Shown one piece after another: positions 15,663 to 23,035 of a stretch of 40,167 bases of DNA; position 1 is the first letter of the stretch, and each line of letters begins with the position of its first letter. Position numbers and translations under genes: made by a program. Where the stretch lies: positions 1-40,167 of the forward strand of contig NZ_QEST01000039.1 in NCBI RefSeq assembly GCF_003311645.1. Reading direction: 5' to 3'. Below the pieces are notes generated by a model, which was not told the origin of the DNA, searched no databases, and worked only from the letters and a program-made list of their open reading frames with translations. This DNA comes from Streptomyces sp. PT12 (lineage in GTDB: Bacteria; Actinomycetota; Actinomycetes; Streptomycetales; Streptomycetaceae).

Positions 15663-15905
15663 CAGAGGTCCGTTCCAGTGGTTTCGTTTACAGCTATTCC
15701 TGCGCGGCAAGGCGAGCGCGGTGTCAAGGGTGCCAACCGTCATTGACGGTGCGGCTGTGCAGCAACGGTGCTGACAGATGGCGATCCGCCACAGTCGGCA
15801 CGAGCGGTTTCGTCGCTGAGCACGGCATCAGCCTAGCAGCAGCATATCGCCTCATCTCGCGCCAATTTCGCATATGCACTAGAAGGGGATCAAAGTGACG
15901 CGAAG
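15663..15905. other. Intergenic gap between hsdR and hsdM
   Basis: This 243-bp gap holds a possible hsdM promoter (TTGACA on the minus strand at 15722-15727, weak -10) and an 8-bp palindrome GCATATGC at 15870-15877. A 49-codon minus-strand frame from about 15874 has no ribosome site or recognisable motif and is not called. Confidence 0.35.
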
Positions 15906-18332
15906 CTAAGCAACATCGAAAATCCGTTTTCCGAGCTCATCGATGGCATGGTGCAGGTCCTGGACTCCGCCGAAACGCTTCGCCAGCTGCGAGACGGTGC
16001 CCATCTTCCGGATCGGCGGTACCCTCAGCGCGCTCGCTGACAGCTCGGATGCTCCGTGTTCGACAAACTTGTCAAGCAGCGCGTCCAGTACGGTCCTGGC
16101 TTCAGGTGCGAAGCTCTTGAGGAACGCCTCATGCTCGCGTCGCGTGCGATGCGCTCGCTCAGCTCGGCTGATGAGCGGTAGCTCCCAGGCCGCGTTGATG
16201 AGCAGATCGATTGGATCTACTTCGGGGTGGTCCAACTTCCGCAGGAGGTCTTCCTCGGTGATCTGGCTCTCTTCATCAAGCCGCTTGCGCAGAACCGCGC
16301 GGCTCTTGGCGGTTGCCCACTGTGTGCGCAGGTCTGTTGGCGACAGGTTGAGCTCCAGTACCCGGTCATGCACGAACTCGCGGTAGCGCACCATCTTCAA
16401 CGTCACGCCGTCGGGCTGTAGTTGATAGTGCACGTCGTTCCAGACAAAGACCTCGACGCCAGTGACGTAAATGCGCTTCTTGCCACTCTGGATCCGGTCG
16501 GCCAAGTCCTCGTCAGTGACGATGAGGCCGTCGTCGTTCTTCTCCAGCACCCCGCCGGCCTGTGACTCGAACGTGGTTTCTGGCTCAGCGACTTCCTCGT
16601 CCGCACCATCTTCCGCTTCCGTATCGACGCTCTCGACCAACTGCCCCTGTTCGTTGGTCCGGTCGTCGATGAGACGCAGCGGTGGCCCGTCGAACTCCGG
16701 GTCGTTGAAGAGGGTGGTCGCCTCAACGAAGTCGATGATGTCGAACGATCCCTTCTCGATGTCCAGGCACAGCCGCGTGCCCCGCCCGATGATCTGCTTG
16801 AACTGCGGCATGGATTGGATCCGCCGCAGGATCACGATGTTCCGCACTGAGGGGATGTCCACGCCGGTGGTCAACATCTGACTTGTGACCGCGATCACCG
16901 GTTCGTCCGTGTCGTCCTTCCTGAACCTGTCCAGGAGCTCCCGCCCAGGCTTACCGTCATCGTCAGTGATCCGGCAAACGTAGTCTGGGAACTGTGCGAC
17001 CATGTCCAGATTCGCTTGGTTTAGGGCAGCGACCAGACGATGCGCGTGGTCGTTGTTCTCACAGAAGACAATCGTCTTGCCGAGACGATCGGTCTGACGC
17101 AGGTAGTCGGTGAGATAGCGGGCGGCTTCATCGGTCCGCTCTTGGATGGCGAGCGCCTTCTCGAAGTGCCTCTGTGTGTAGAGCCTATCCGGGATCTCAT
17201 CACCATCAACGTCGAGCTGGCCGGGCTCGGGCTGGAAGCCCGTCAAGTCGATGTTCAGATGCACCCGGCGCAGACGGTAAGGAGCAAGGAAACCGTCCTC
17301 GATACCGTCCTTGAGCGAGTACTCATAGACAGGCTCGCCGAAGTACTGCAACGTATCGCGGTCCTTCGCCCGGATCGGGGTCGCGGTCAGCCCAAGCTGA
17401 GTGGCCGGCGCGAAGTGTTCCAAGATCGCTCGCCACTGCGAGTCGCTACTGGCACTGCCGCGGTGACACTCATCGACGATGATGAGGTCAAAGTAGTCCG
17501 GTGGGTACTGGCTGAACAGCGCCTGCTCGTCCCCGCGATCCAGGGACTGGTACAGGGCGAAGAAGATCTGCCGCGCGCGCTGCGGGTGACCGCCGCCGAT
17601 CTTGTGGACGACGTCCCCGAACACCGGCTCGAAATAGTCGTCCTTCGGCTGATCGACGAGGATGTTGCGGTCGGCGAGGTACAGGACACGAGGCTTTTCG
17701 ACTCCCGTCCAAGAGCTCTGCCGCAGCTTCGAGACCAGCTGGAAGGCGACCATGGTCTTCCCTGTACCAGTGGCGAGGGTCAGCAAGATGCGCTTCTGCC
17801 CCCGAGCGAGTGCCAGCAAGGCCTCGTTGACGGCGCTGCGCTGGTAGTAGCGAGGGCGCTTCGGGGTGAGATCGCTGTTGCGCACCCTGGTGTCGAACGG
17901 CGCGAGCACCAGTTCGCGCTCCAGCTCGGACGTGATCTCCTTATCGTCGCAGTACCGCGCCCAGAGCTCTTCCGGTGACGGAAACCGCGGGACTTGGTGA
18001 CGGTTGCCACCGATCTCGATCTCCCAGATCTCATGGCCGTTGGTCGCATAGGCGACAGGCAGTCCGAGGCGTCGCGCGTAGCGCTTGGCCTGCTCGATAC
18101 CCGAAGCCACGTCGACGCTGGTCCGCTTGGCCTCGACTACGGCGATCGGTACGTCGTCGCGGTACTCCAACACGAAGTCCGCAACCAGGGCCGGTCCACG
18201 TCGATGCCTCCGGGATGACGCCATCATCTTGCCGTCAGTGATCGAGTACTGCTCCCGGACTTGCTTCTTGTCCCACCCTGCGGCCGCCAGGGCCGGCACG
18301 ACCAAGGTCCGGCACGTCTCCTGCTCGTTCAT
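15906..18332 (-). CDS. hsdR: Type I restriction endonuclease subunit
   Basis: This 808-residue HsdR has an N-terminal PD-(D/E)XK nuclease (ADFVLEYRDDVPIAVVEAKR, catalytic D/E/K around residues 50-70), a DEAD/DEAH helicase pair with Walker A GTGKT (about 188-193), DECH (from D287) and LTATP, a second RecA-like domain with QIIGRGTRL, and a C-terminal EcoEI-type HsdR domain. It translocates DNA and cuts when HsdMS meets unmodified sites. ATG 18332 is chosen because the N-terminus MNEQETCRTLVVPAL fits the family; GGGAGGAG lies 10 nt upstream. GTG 18338 is an alternative. The gene precedes hsdM and hsdS on the same strand, so the system appears complete and intact. Confidence 0.93.
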   Translation of the reverse strand: MNEQETCRTLVVPALAAAGWDKKQVREQYSITDGKMMASSRRHRRGPALVADFVLEYRDDVPIAVVEAKRTSVDVASGIEQAKRYARRLGLPVAYATNGHEIWEIEIGGNRHQVPRFPSPEELWARYCDDKEITSELERELVLAPFDTRVRNSDLTPKRPRYYQRSAVNEALLALARGQKRILLTLATGTGKTMVAFQLVSKLRQSSWTGVEKPRVLYLADRNILVDQPKDDYFEPVFGDVVHKIGGGHPQRARQIFFALYQSLDRGDEQALFSQYPPDYFDLIIVDECHRGSASSDSQWRAILEHFAPATQLGLTATPIRAKDRDTLQYFGEPVYEYSLKDGIEDGFLAPYRLRRVHLNIDLTGFQPEPGQLDVDGDEIPDRLYTQRHFEKALAIQERTDEAARYLTDYLRQTDRLGKTIVFCENNDHAHRLVAALNQANLDMVAQFPDYVCRITDDDGKPGRELLDRFRKDDTDEPVIAVTSQMLTTGVDIPSVRNIVILRRIQSMPQFKQIIGRGTRLCLDIEKGSFDIIDFVEATTLFNDPEFDGPPLRLIDDRTNEQGQLVESVDTEAEDGADEEVAEPETTFESQAGGVLEKNDDGLIVTDEDLADRIQSGKKRIYVTGVEVFVWNDVHYQLQPDGVTLKMVRYREFVHDRVLELNLSPTDLRTQWATAKSRAVLRKRLDEESQITEEDLLRKLDHPEVDPIDLLINAAWELPLISRAERAHRTRREHEAFLKSFAPEARTVLDALLDKFVEHGASELSASALRVPPIRKMGTVSQLAKRFGGVQDLHHAIDELGKRIFDVA

Positions 18333-18785
18333 CCCCACTCTGCTCCTCCCCACAGAAGATTGGTACATCAGGAGGACTGCTGATGCCATGGCAATCGGCC
18401 ACTCGACCGCATGAAGTGAACGCACCCGACGGATGCTGTCTGCTACGGCTCGCCAGGACCCTCCTCATACCACTGCAATTGCGTTGAGCATCGCGTCACA
18501 GACCGACTCAACGGATCCTGTGTCGTCGCGCTGGACGACGAGATGACCGCTGGCCTGTCGTCTCCGACCCCCTCGGGCACAACGGCGCCTCCGCTCAGCC
18601 TGAGCCAGGCTCTGCGCCGTCCTTGACGACGCGCGGGAAGACGCTCCGCAATGACGAGACGCAAGATCAAGAGCACCTCCGCTCACGCCACGCTCACGCC
18701 CACGGCTTCACAACGTCGCACTGGCTAAGCCTGCACGTCGTGGATACACAAAAGCCCCAGGTCAGATGCTATCTGCCTGGGGCTT
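18333..18785. other. Right island end, no convincing gene
   Basis: Between the hsdR start and attR I see no recognisable gene. The segment contains the hsdR leader, one copy of the 23-bp repeat (18678-18700) and the tRNA terminator hairpin (18751-18786). Overlapping minus-strand frames between 18443 and 18686 have no motif and no ribosome site. An integrase would be expected here or at the left end in an intact element but is absent. Confidence 0.5.
18678..18700. repeat. 23-bp subterminal repeat, right copy
   Basis: This is an exact copy of 218-240, same strand, about 85 bp inside the right att repeat. The two copies share no flanking identity, so this is a separate short repeat and not part of the att core. 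Possible integrase arm-binding site or remnant of a duplicated recombinase gene end. Confidence 0.55.
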
Positions 18786-18786
18786 T
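18751..18786 (-). terminator. Island-borne terminator of tRNA-Thr
   Basis: A strong hairpin lies 4 bp beyond the tRNA 3' end: 11 bp (AAAGCCCCAGG at 18751-18761 with CCTGGGGCTTT at 18776-18786), one bulge, then 5 bp (CAGAT with ATCTG) around a GCT loop. On the minus strand it is followed by TTTTG. It belongs to the island side, so integration replaced the chromosomal terminator (23-47) by this one. Confidence 0.75.
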
Positions 18787-18836
18787 GCGGAGCCGCCTGA
18801 GGGAATCGAACCCTCGACCTACGCATTACGAGTGCG
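18786..18836 (-). repeat. attR: repeat copy within intact tRNA-Thr
   Basis: This is the second copy of the 51-bp direct repeat, embedded in the functional tRNA-Thr gene. The island supplied the 3' half of the present tRNA and restored its sequence exactly. The first base differing from the left copy is 18837. Confidence 0.85.
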
Positions 18837-18864
18837 TCGCTCTGGCCGACTGAGCTAAGGCGGC
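18791..18864 (-). tRNA. tRNA-Thr(CGU)
   Basis: The 74-nt minus-strand sequence folds as a cloverleaf: acceptor GCCGCCT/AGGCGGC, D arm GCTC...GAGC, anticodon stem ACGCA/TGCGT with loop CTCGTAA (anticodon CGU, reading ACG, threonine), and T arm GAGGG TTCGATT CCCTC. CCA is not encoded. It serves as the integration site of the island; its 3' half is duplicated at 56-106. Confidence 0.96.
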
Positions 18865-18903
18865 GGGCGCTTGCGGTCCTTGGGGGCCGCAGCGCTCGTC
18901 AGT

Positions 18904-19110
18904 CTACACAGGTTTGGTGGGTGCCCCCGAATGCCTTATGCGGAGCAGGTCGTCCGTCGCCGCGCGGAGGGCGCGCAGGCGTTTCGACCAGCGATGGCAG
19001 TCCAGGCACGTGGTCAGGTGGGTGCTGAGCTCCTGCTCGGTCACTCCCGCCGGGAGTGGGTCGCCTTCGGTCTGCGCCGATATGGCGGTGCGGTAGCGGA
19101 TGCATGGCAT
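18904..19110 (-). CDS. Small zinc-finger anti-sigma-like protein
   Basis: This 68-residue protein has an H-x3-C-x2-C pattern (HLTTCLDC) preceded by a cysteine near the N-terminus (MPCIRYRTAIS), the layout of zf-HC2/ZAS anti-sigma domains but without a membrane segment. In other proteins this fold binds an ECF sigma factor, but no sigma gene is adjacent here. ATG 19110 is chosen because MPCIRYRTA resembles the family start; GTG 19131 is an alternative. Neither has a clear ribosome site. It lies 36 bp downstream of the hydrolase gene and is likely co-transcribed. Confidence 0.6.
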   Translation of the reverse strand: MPCIRYRTAISAQTEGDPLPAGVTEQELSTHLTTCLDCHRWSKRLRALRAATDDLLRIRHSGAPTKPV

Positions 19111-19146
19111 GCGGTTATCATCGCAGGCCACCAGCGGGTCGGGCCA

Positions 19147-20757
19147 TCAGCAGGTGACGTTTTCCTCGGGGCTGACGTTGTCCAGGAGGTAGGAGTTCAC
19201 CGCCGAGTCGACGCAGTCGCTCGCGCCGCCGTACGCGCCGTGGCCGTCGCCGTCGTAGGTGAGCAGGATGCCCGTCTCCAACTGGTCGGCCAGGCCCTGC
19301 GCCCACGCGTACGGGGTGGCCGGGTCGCGGAGGGTGCCGATGACCAGGATGTCCGTCGCGCCGGTGGCCGGGATGCTGACCGGGTGGCCGGTCGGCTCGA
19401 CGGGCCAGGCGGCGCACAGCAGGGTGGCCCAGGCGAAGTCGCGGCCGAACGTCGGCGACGCCTCCTCGTACGAGGCGAGCGCCGCGCGGACGGCGTCGGG
19501 GTCGGCGTTGCCCGCGGGGCTGTCCAGGCAGCTGATCGCCGGGAAGGCGAACATCGTGGTGCCGTAAGTGCCGCCCGGGTCGCGTTCGTTGTAGGAGTCG
19601 GCGAGGTCGAGCAGCGGGGCGCCGTCGCCGTCGTCGATCGCCGCGGACAGGGCGTCGCGCAGCGTGGGCCACAGGTCCTCGGCGTAGAGCGCGTACGAGA
19701 CGCCGGTGGTGGCAAGGGACTCGGTGAGCGGGCGGTCGGGGTCGCCCGAGGGCAGGGGCTCGGCGTCGACCGCGGCGAAGAAGTCGAGCAACGCGGCCGA
19801 GGCGGAGTCCGCGTCGCCGGTGCCGAGCGGGCAGTCGTCGTTCGATGTGCAGTCGTCGGCGAACGACCTGAACGCCGTCTCGAAGCCGCCCGCCTGCTCG
19901 CGGTCGGTGTTGAGTGTGGGGAGCCGCGGGTCCATCGCGGCGTCGAGCACCAACCGCCCGGTGCGTTGCGGGAAGAGGCCCGCGTAGACCGCGCCGAGCT
20001 TGGTGCCGTACGAGAAGCCGACGTAGTGCAGCCGCTCGTCGCCGAGGACGGCGCGCAGGAGGTCCATGTCGCGCGCGGACTCGATGGTGGAGATGTGGCT
20101 CAGCAGCTCGCCGGAGCGCTCCTCGCAGCCCTGGGCGAACTCGTCCATGGCCGCGAGCAGCTCCTCGATCTCCGCGTCGGAGTCGGGGGTGCGGTCGGTG
20201 AGGGTGTACGCGTCCATCTCCTCGCCGCCGAGGCACTCGACGGGCTCGCTGCCGCCTGTGCCGCGCGGGTCGAGGCCGACCATGTCGTACCGGGCGCGCA
20301 CGTCCTGCGGGAACAGGAACGACGACGAGCTCTGGGCGAAGTCGACGGCGGAGGCGCCGGGGCCCCCCGGGTTCATCAGGAGGGCGCCGATGCGCTCGTC
20401 AGGGTCGGTGGCGCGGGAGCGGGTGACGGTGAGCTGGATGTCGGGGGAGGCCCCGGCGTTGTCGTAATCCAGGGGGACGGTCAGGGCCGCGCACTGGAAG
20501 CCGGAGGCGCCGCACGAGGTCCAGTTCAGCTCTTGCTGGTAGTACGGCTGGAGCTCGGCCGGGATCTCCTCGGGCAACGGCTCGAGCGCGGGCGCGTCGG
20601 GGGCGTCGGGCGGCGGGGGCGGTGACTCGCTGCCGGAGTCGCCCGAGGCGTTAGGCGAGCGCTCGTCGGGGCGGTCGTCCGAGGAGCAGCCGCTCAGGAC
20701 GAGGGCCGAGGTGGTCAGGGCCGCGAGGGCGACGGTGAAACGGCGTGCGGTGCGCAT
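19147..20757 (-). CDS. Secreted lipoprotein alpha/beta hydrolase (tripeptidyl aminopeptidase-like)
   Basis: This 536-residue protein has a lipoprotein signal peptide with lipobox LVLSGC (cysteine about residue 24), a Ser/Pro/Asp-rich linker, and an alpha/beta hydrolase domain with a C-terminal TAP-like part. The nucleophile is S249 in GFSYGTKLG, the oxyanion region NPGGPG is visible, and Asp and His are likely in GTLRDPATPYAW and DGDGHGAYG. It resembles the Streptomyces SlpD/SlpE and Tap tripeptidyl aminopeptidases, which release N-terminal peptides outside the cell. ATG 20757 follows GGGGGA. It starts 48 bp after holB on the same strand. Confidence 0.87.
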   Translation of the reverse strand: MRTARRFTVALAALTTSALVLSGCSSDDRPDERSPNASGDSGSESPPPPPDAPDAPALEPLPEEIPAELQPYYQQELNWTSCGASGFQCAALTVPLDYDNAGASPDIQLTVTRSRATDPDERIGALLMNPGGPGASAVDFAQSSSSFLFPQDVRARYDMVGLDPRGTGGSEPVECLGGEEMDAYTLTDRTPDSDAEIEELLAAMDEFAQGCEERSGELLSHISTIESARDMDLLRAVLGDERLHYVGFSYGTKLGAVYAGLFPQRTGRLVLDAAMDPRLPTLNTDREQAGGFETAFRSFADDCTSNDDCPLGTGDADSASAALLDFFAAVDAEPLPSGDPDRPLTESLATTGVSYALYAEDLWPTLRDALSAAIDDGDGAPLLDLADSYNERDPGGTYGTTMFAFPAISCLDSPAGNADPDAVRAALASYEEASPTFGRDFAWATLLCAAWPVEPTGHPVSIPATGATDILVIGTLRDPATPYAWAQGLADQLETGILLTYDGDGHGAYGGASDCVDSAVNSYLLDNVSPEENVTC

Positions 20758-20805
20758 GGGTCCCCCGTGCTGAATGGTGCCTGGTCGTCCCGTGAGCGTA
20801 ACCGC

Positions 20806-22056
20806 TCAGCGCAGGGCCATGGTCATCGCCTCGACGGCCAGCAGGGGGGCGACATTGCGGTCGAGGGCGGTGCGGCAGTCGAGCACCGCCTCCATCCGGC
20901 GCAGCGTCCGCTCGGCGCTCGACGCGGCGGCGATCCGCTCGACGGACGCGGCGCTCTCGCCCCCCGCGAGGGCGACCGATGAGCCCAACTGCCGTGCCAG
21001 GACGTCCCGGTAGAACCCCGTGAGGTCGGTGAGCGCCAGGTCGAGTGCGTCCCGCTGGGTGCGGGTGGCGCGCCGCTTCTGGCGGTCCTCGAGCTCCTTC
21101 ATGGCGCCCGCCGTGCCGCGGGGCATCCGCTTCCCCTCGCCGCCGCCGAGCGCGGCGCGCAGCTCCTCGGTCTCCTTCTCGTCGCGCTCATCGGCGAGCT
21201 GCTTGGCGTCCGCCGCCGCGGCGTCGACCAGCTCCTGGGCGGCGCGCAGGCACGCGCCGACGTCGGTGAGGCGCTCGGGGATCGCGAGAACGGCGGCCCT
21301 GCGCGCGCGGGCGCGCTCGTCGGTGGCCAGGCGCCGGGCGCGCTCGAAGTGGCCCTGGGTGGCCTGGGCCGCGGCGCGCGCGATGTCGGGCTCGATGCCG
21401 TCGCGTCGCATCAGCACGTCGGCGACGGCGTCGACCGGCGGGGTGCGCAGGGCGAGATGGCGGCAGCGGGACCTGATGGTGGGCAGCGCGTCCTCGGTCG
21501 AGGGGGCGCACAGCAGCCAGACGGTGCGGGGGGCGGGCTCCTCGACGGCCTTCAGCAGGACGTTCCCCGCGCCCTCGGTGAGGCGGTCGGCGTCCTCGAC
21601 CACGATGACCTGCCAGCGGCCGCCCGCCGGGGAGAGCTGGGCGCGGCGCACGAGCTCGCGGGTCTCCTTGACGCCGATGGTCAGCAGGTCGGTGCGGATG
21701 ATCTCGACGTCGGCGTGGGTGCCGACGAGGGTCGTGTGGCAGCCGTCGCAGAAGCCGCAGCCGGGCGCGCCGCCGAGCGCCAGGTCGGGGCTGACGCACT
21801 GGAGCGCGGCGGCGAACGCGCGTGCCGCCGTGGCCCGGCCCGAGCCCGGTGGCCCTGTGAACAGCCAGGCGTGGGTCATCGCCGAGCCCTCCGATTCCGC
21901 GCCCCTGGGATCCGCGCCCCTGGGATCCGCGCCGCCGCGGTCCGGCTCCGCGCCGGTGCCGCCTCCCGCGGTCACCAGCGCGTGCGCGTCGCGCGCCGCC
22001 GCGGTGAGCTGAGCGGTCACCCGGTCCTGGCCGACGAGGTCGTCCCAGACGGTCAA
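20806..22056 (-). CDS. holB: DNA polymerase III delta' subunit
   Basis: This 416-residue protein is the clamp-loader delta' subunit. It begins TVWDDLVGQDRV, has GPPGSGRATAA at the P-loop (arginine replaces the lysine, common in delta'), a cysteine cluster CGFCDGC for zinc, VEDADRL, and SRC in the sensor region, followed by a C-terminal collar domain. It works with gamma/tau and delta to load the sliding clamp. The start is TTG 22056, with a strong GGAGGG site 6 nt upstream. The long frame continuing to 22845 is not coding. A residue 30-55 insert rich in Gly/Ala/Asp includes a perfect 15-bp tandem duplication. Gene order tmk then holB is usual in Streptomyces. Confidence 0.92.
   Translation of the reverse strand: MTVWDDLVGQDRVTAQLTAAARDAHALVTAGGGTGAEPDRGGADPRGADPRGAESEGSAMTHAWLFTGPPGSGRATAARAFAAALQCVSPDLALGGAPGCGFCDGCHTTLVGTHADVEIIRTDLLTIGVKETRELVRRAQLSPAGGRWQVIVVEDADRLTEGAGNVLLKAVEEPAPRTVWLLCAPSTEDALPTIRSRCRHLALRTPPVDAVADVLMRRDGIEPDIARAAAQATQGHFERARRLATDERARARRAAVLAIPERLTDVGACLRAAQELVDAAAADAKQLADERDEKETEELRAALGGGEGKRMPRGTAGAMKELEDRQKRRATRTQRDALDLALTDLTGFYRDVLARQLGSSVALAGGESAASVERIAAASSAERTLRRMEAVLDCRTALDRNVAPLLAVEAMTMALR
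21899..21928. repeat. 15-bp tandem duplication inside holB
   Basis: Two perfect adjacent copies of a 15-bp unit (21899-21913 and 21914-21928) plus the first bases of a third give the protein a repeated GADPR linker between the N-terminal helix and the P-loop. The reading frame is kept. Recent replication slippage in a flexible loop is the simplest explanation. Confidence 0.85.
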
Positions 22057-22186
22057 CGCCTTCCCTCCTTCCCCATGCACTTCCCCACGCGGGCGGGCAG
22101 TCGGCCCCTCCACGGGACCGCCGCGTTCATTCTGCGGCACCCCACTGACAGCCGGGGCCGTTCGGCGGAACCTGCGGCGGTGGACC

Positions 22187-22234
22187 CGTGCCACGGCGCG
22201 GGCCGGGCGGGCGGCGGGGCGGGGCCGTGGCACG
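22187..22234. promoter_or_regulatory. 11-bp inverted repeat before the secreted-protein gene
   Basis: CGTGCCACGGC (22187-22197) and GCCGTGGCACG (22224-22234) form a perfect inverted repeat around 26 bp of almost pure G and C. The right arm ends 8 bp before the ATG at 22243, where a ribosome site would be expected, and none is visible. It could be an operator shared by the divergent holB region or a leader hairpin controlling translation. Confidence 0.5.
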
Positions 22235-22242
22235 TTGACCGC

Positions 22243-22941
22243 ATGATCAGCATTCTCTCCGGCGCCCGGTGGCGTGGCGCGCGCGGCGCCCGCCGAGGCG
22301 CGCTGTGCGCCGCCGCGCTCCTGGCCGCCGTCTCGGGCGCGGCGCCGGCGTGGGCGGGCGCGGCGGATCGGGGTTCGAGCGGCGGGCTCGGCGCGTTCGC
22401 CAGCCTCGGCCAGCGGCCCGACGAGCCGGGCGCCCTGGCCCTCGCGGAGGGCCAGGCCACCTATCCGGCGGGGCCACGGCGGGTGTCGCTCGCCACGGTC
22501 GCCTTCGGCGACGCGGGCAGCGCCCATGACGTCACCGCGTCCGCTTCGGGCGACGCGGCGACGGGCCGCGTGCGGGCGCGCGCGGGGGTGGGCGACGCCG
22601 CGCTCGACCTGGGAACGGTCCGGCTGCGCGTCGGAGCGGTGCACGCCGAGTGCTCGGCGGCCCCGGGGGCGGCGCCGCTCGGCTCGGCGACGGTCGAGGG
22701 CGCGGCGATCGCCGTACGGGGCGCGCAGGACGTCGCGTTGGAGCCCCGACCGGCGCCCGGCACCACCGTCGCGCTCCCCGGCGGCGCCGGGCGCGCGTAC
22801 CTCAACGAGCGCATCACCGAGGCCGATGGCGCCCTCACGGTGCACGCCCTGCGGCTGCGGGTGGGCGACCGCGAGGTGACGCTCGGCAGCGTCACCTGCC
22901 GCCCCGGCACGGGCGCCACGGATCAGGAGAACCCGGCGTGA
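22243..22941 (+). CDS. Secreted protein, probably choice-of-anchor P-like
   Basis: This 232-residue protein has a signal peptide (Arg-rich start, Ala-rich core, likely cleavage after APAWA, about residue 35-37) and a beta-rich mature part without a membrane anchor. Segments LGTVRLRVGAVHAECSA and AYLNERI...DGALTVHALRLRV resemble the choice-of-anchor P family of actinobacterial secreted proteins, whose function is unknown. Two cysteines (ECSA and TCRPG) could form a disulfide. ATG 22243 lacks a clear ribosome site. The gene is divergent from holB and convergent with tmk. Confidence 0.65.
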   Translation: MISILSGARWRGARGARRGALCAAALLAAVSGAAPAWAGAADRGSSGGLGAFASLGQRPDEPGALALAEGQATYPAGPRRVSLATVAFGDAGSAHDVTASASGDAATGRVRARAGVGDAALDLGTVRLRVGAVHAECSAAPGAAPLGSATVEGAAIAVRGAQDVALEPRPAPGTTVALPGGAGRAYLNERITEADGALTVHALRLRVGDREVTLGSVTCRPGTGATDQENPA

Positions 22942-22949
22942 GCGGGCGC

Positions 22950-22982
22950 GCGTTCAACGGGCTCGGTACCGCGTTCAACGGG
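22950..22982. repeat. 12-bp direct repeat pair
   Basis: GCGTTCAACGGG occurs at 22950-22961 and again at 22971-22982, a 21-bp period, in the gap between the convergent secreted-protein and tmk genes. No function is evident; it may be a relic of a small duplication. Confidence 0.6.
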
Positions 22983-23006
22983 ACCGCCCGCGCGTGCGTT
23001 GGCTCC

Positions 23007-23025
23007 GGGCGCCGGGTCGGCGCCC
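23007..23025. terminator. Bidirectional terminator candidate
   Basis: A perfect 7-bp stem GGGCGCC/GGCGCCC with the 5-nt loop GGGTC lies between the convergent stops of the secreted protein (22941) and tmk (23036). It has no T-run but is well placed to stop transcription from both sides. Confidence 0.5.
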
Positions 23026-23035
23026 CGCGCGCCCC

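Larger units (their letters stand above)
56..18836. mobile_element. Genomic island integrated in tRNA-Thr(CGU)
   Basis: An 18.8-kb segment is bounded by a 51-bp perfect direct repeat (56-106 and 18786-18836). The repeat is the 3' part of a tRNA-Thr gene, from the anticodon stem to just past the 3' end. The right copy belongs to the complete tRNA and the left copy is a displaced 3' fragment, which is the usual footprint of tyrosine-recombinase integration into a tRNA 3' end. Cargo is an uncharacterised biosynthesis-like cassette plus a restriction/defence block. Genes right of the tRNA are conserved Streptomyces core genes. No integrase, excisionase, relaxase or replication gene is visible, so the island is probably decayed or mobilised in trans. 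The boundaries are seen directly; the mechanism is inferred. Confidence 0.85.

Noticed and set aside
15728-15874. 49-codon minus-strand frame between hsdR and hsdM
   Set aside because: ATG present but no ribosome site or recognisable feature; considered as a possible small R-M controller and dropped.
18443-18686. Small minus-strand frames near attR considered as integrase or excisionase remnants
   Set aside because: No tyrosine-recombinase or HTH signature could be recognised in any frame.
18871-20625. 584-codon open frame opposite the alpha/beta hydrolase
   Set aside because: It runs from near the tRNA through the antisense of a well-supported secreted hydrolase, is Gly/Val/Arg-rich, and has no motif.
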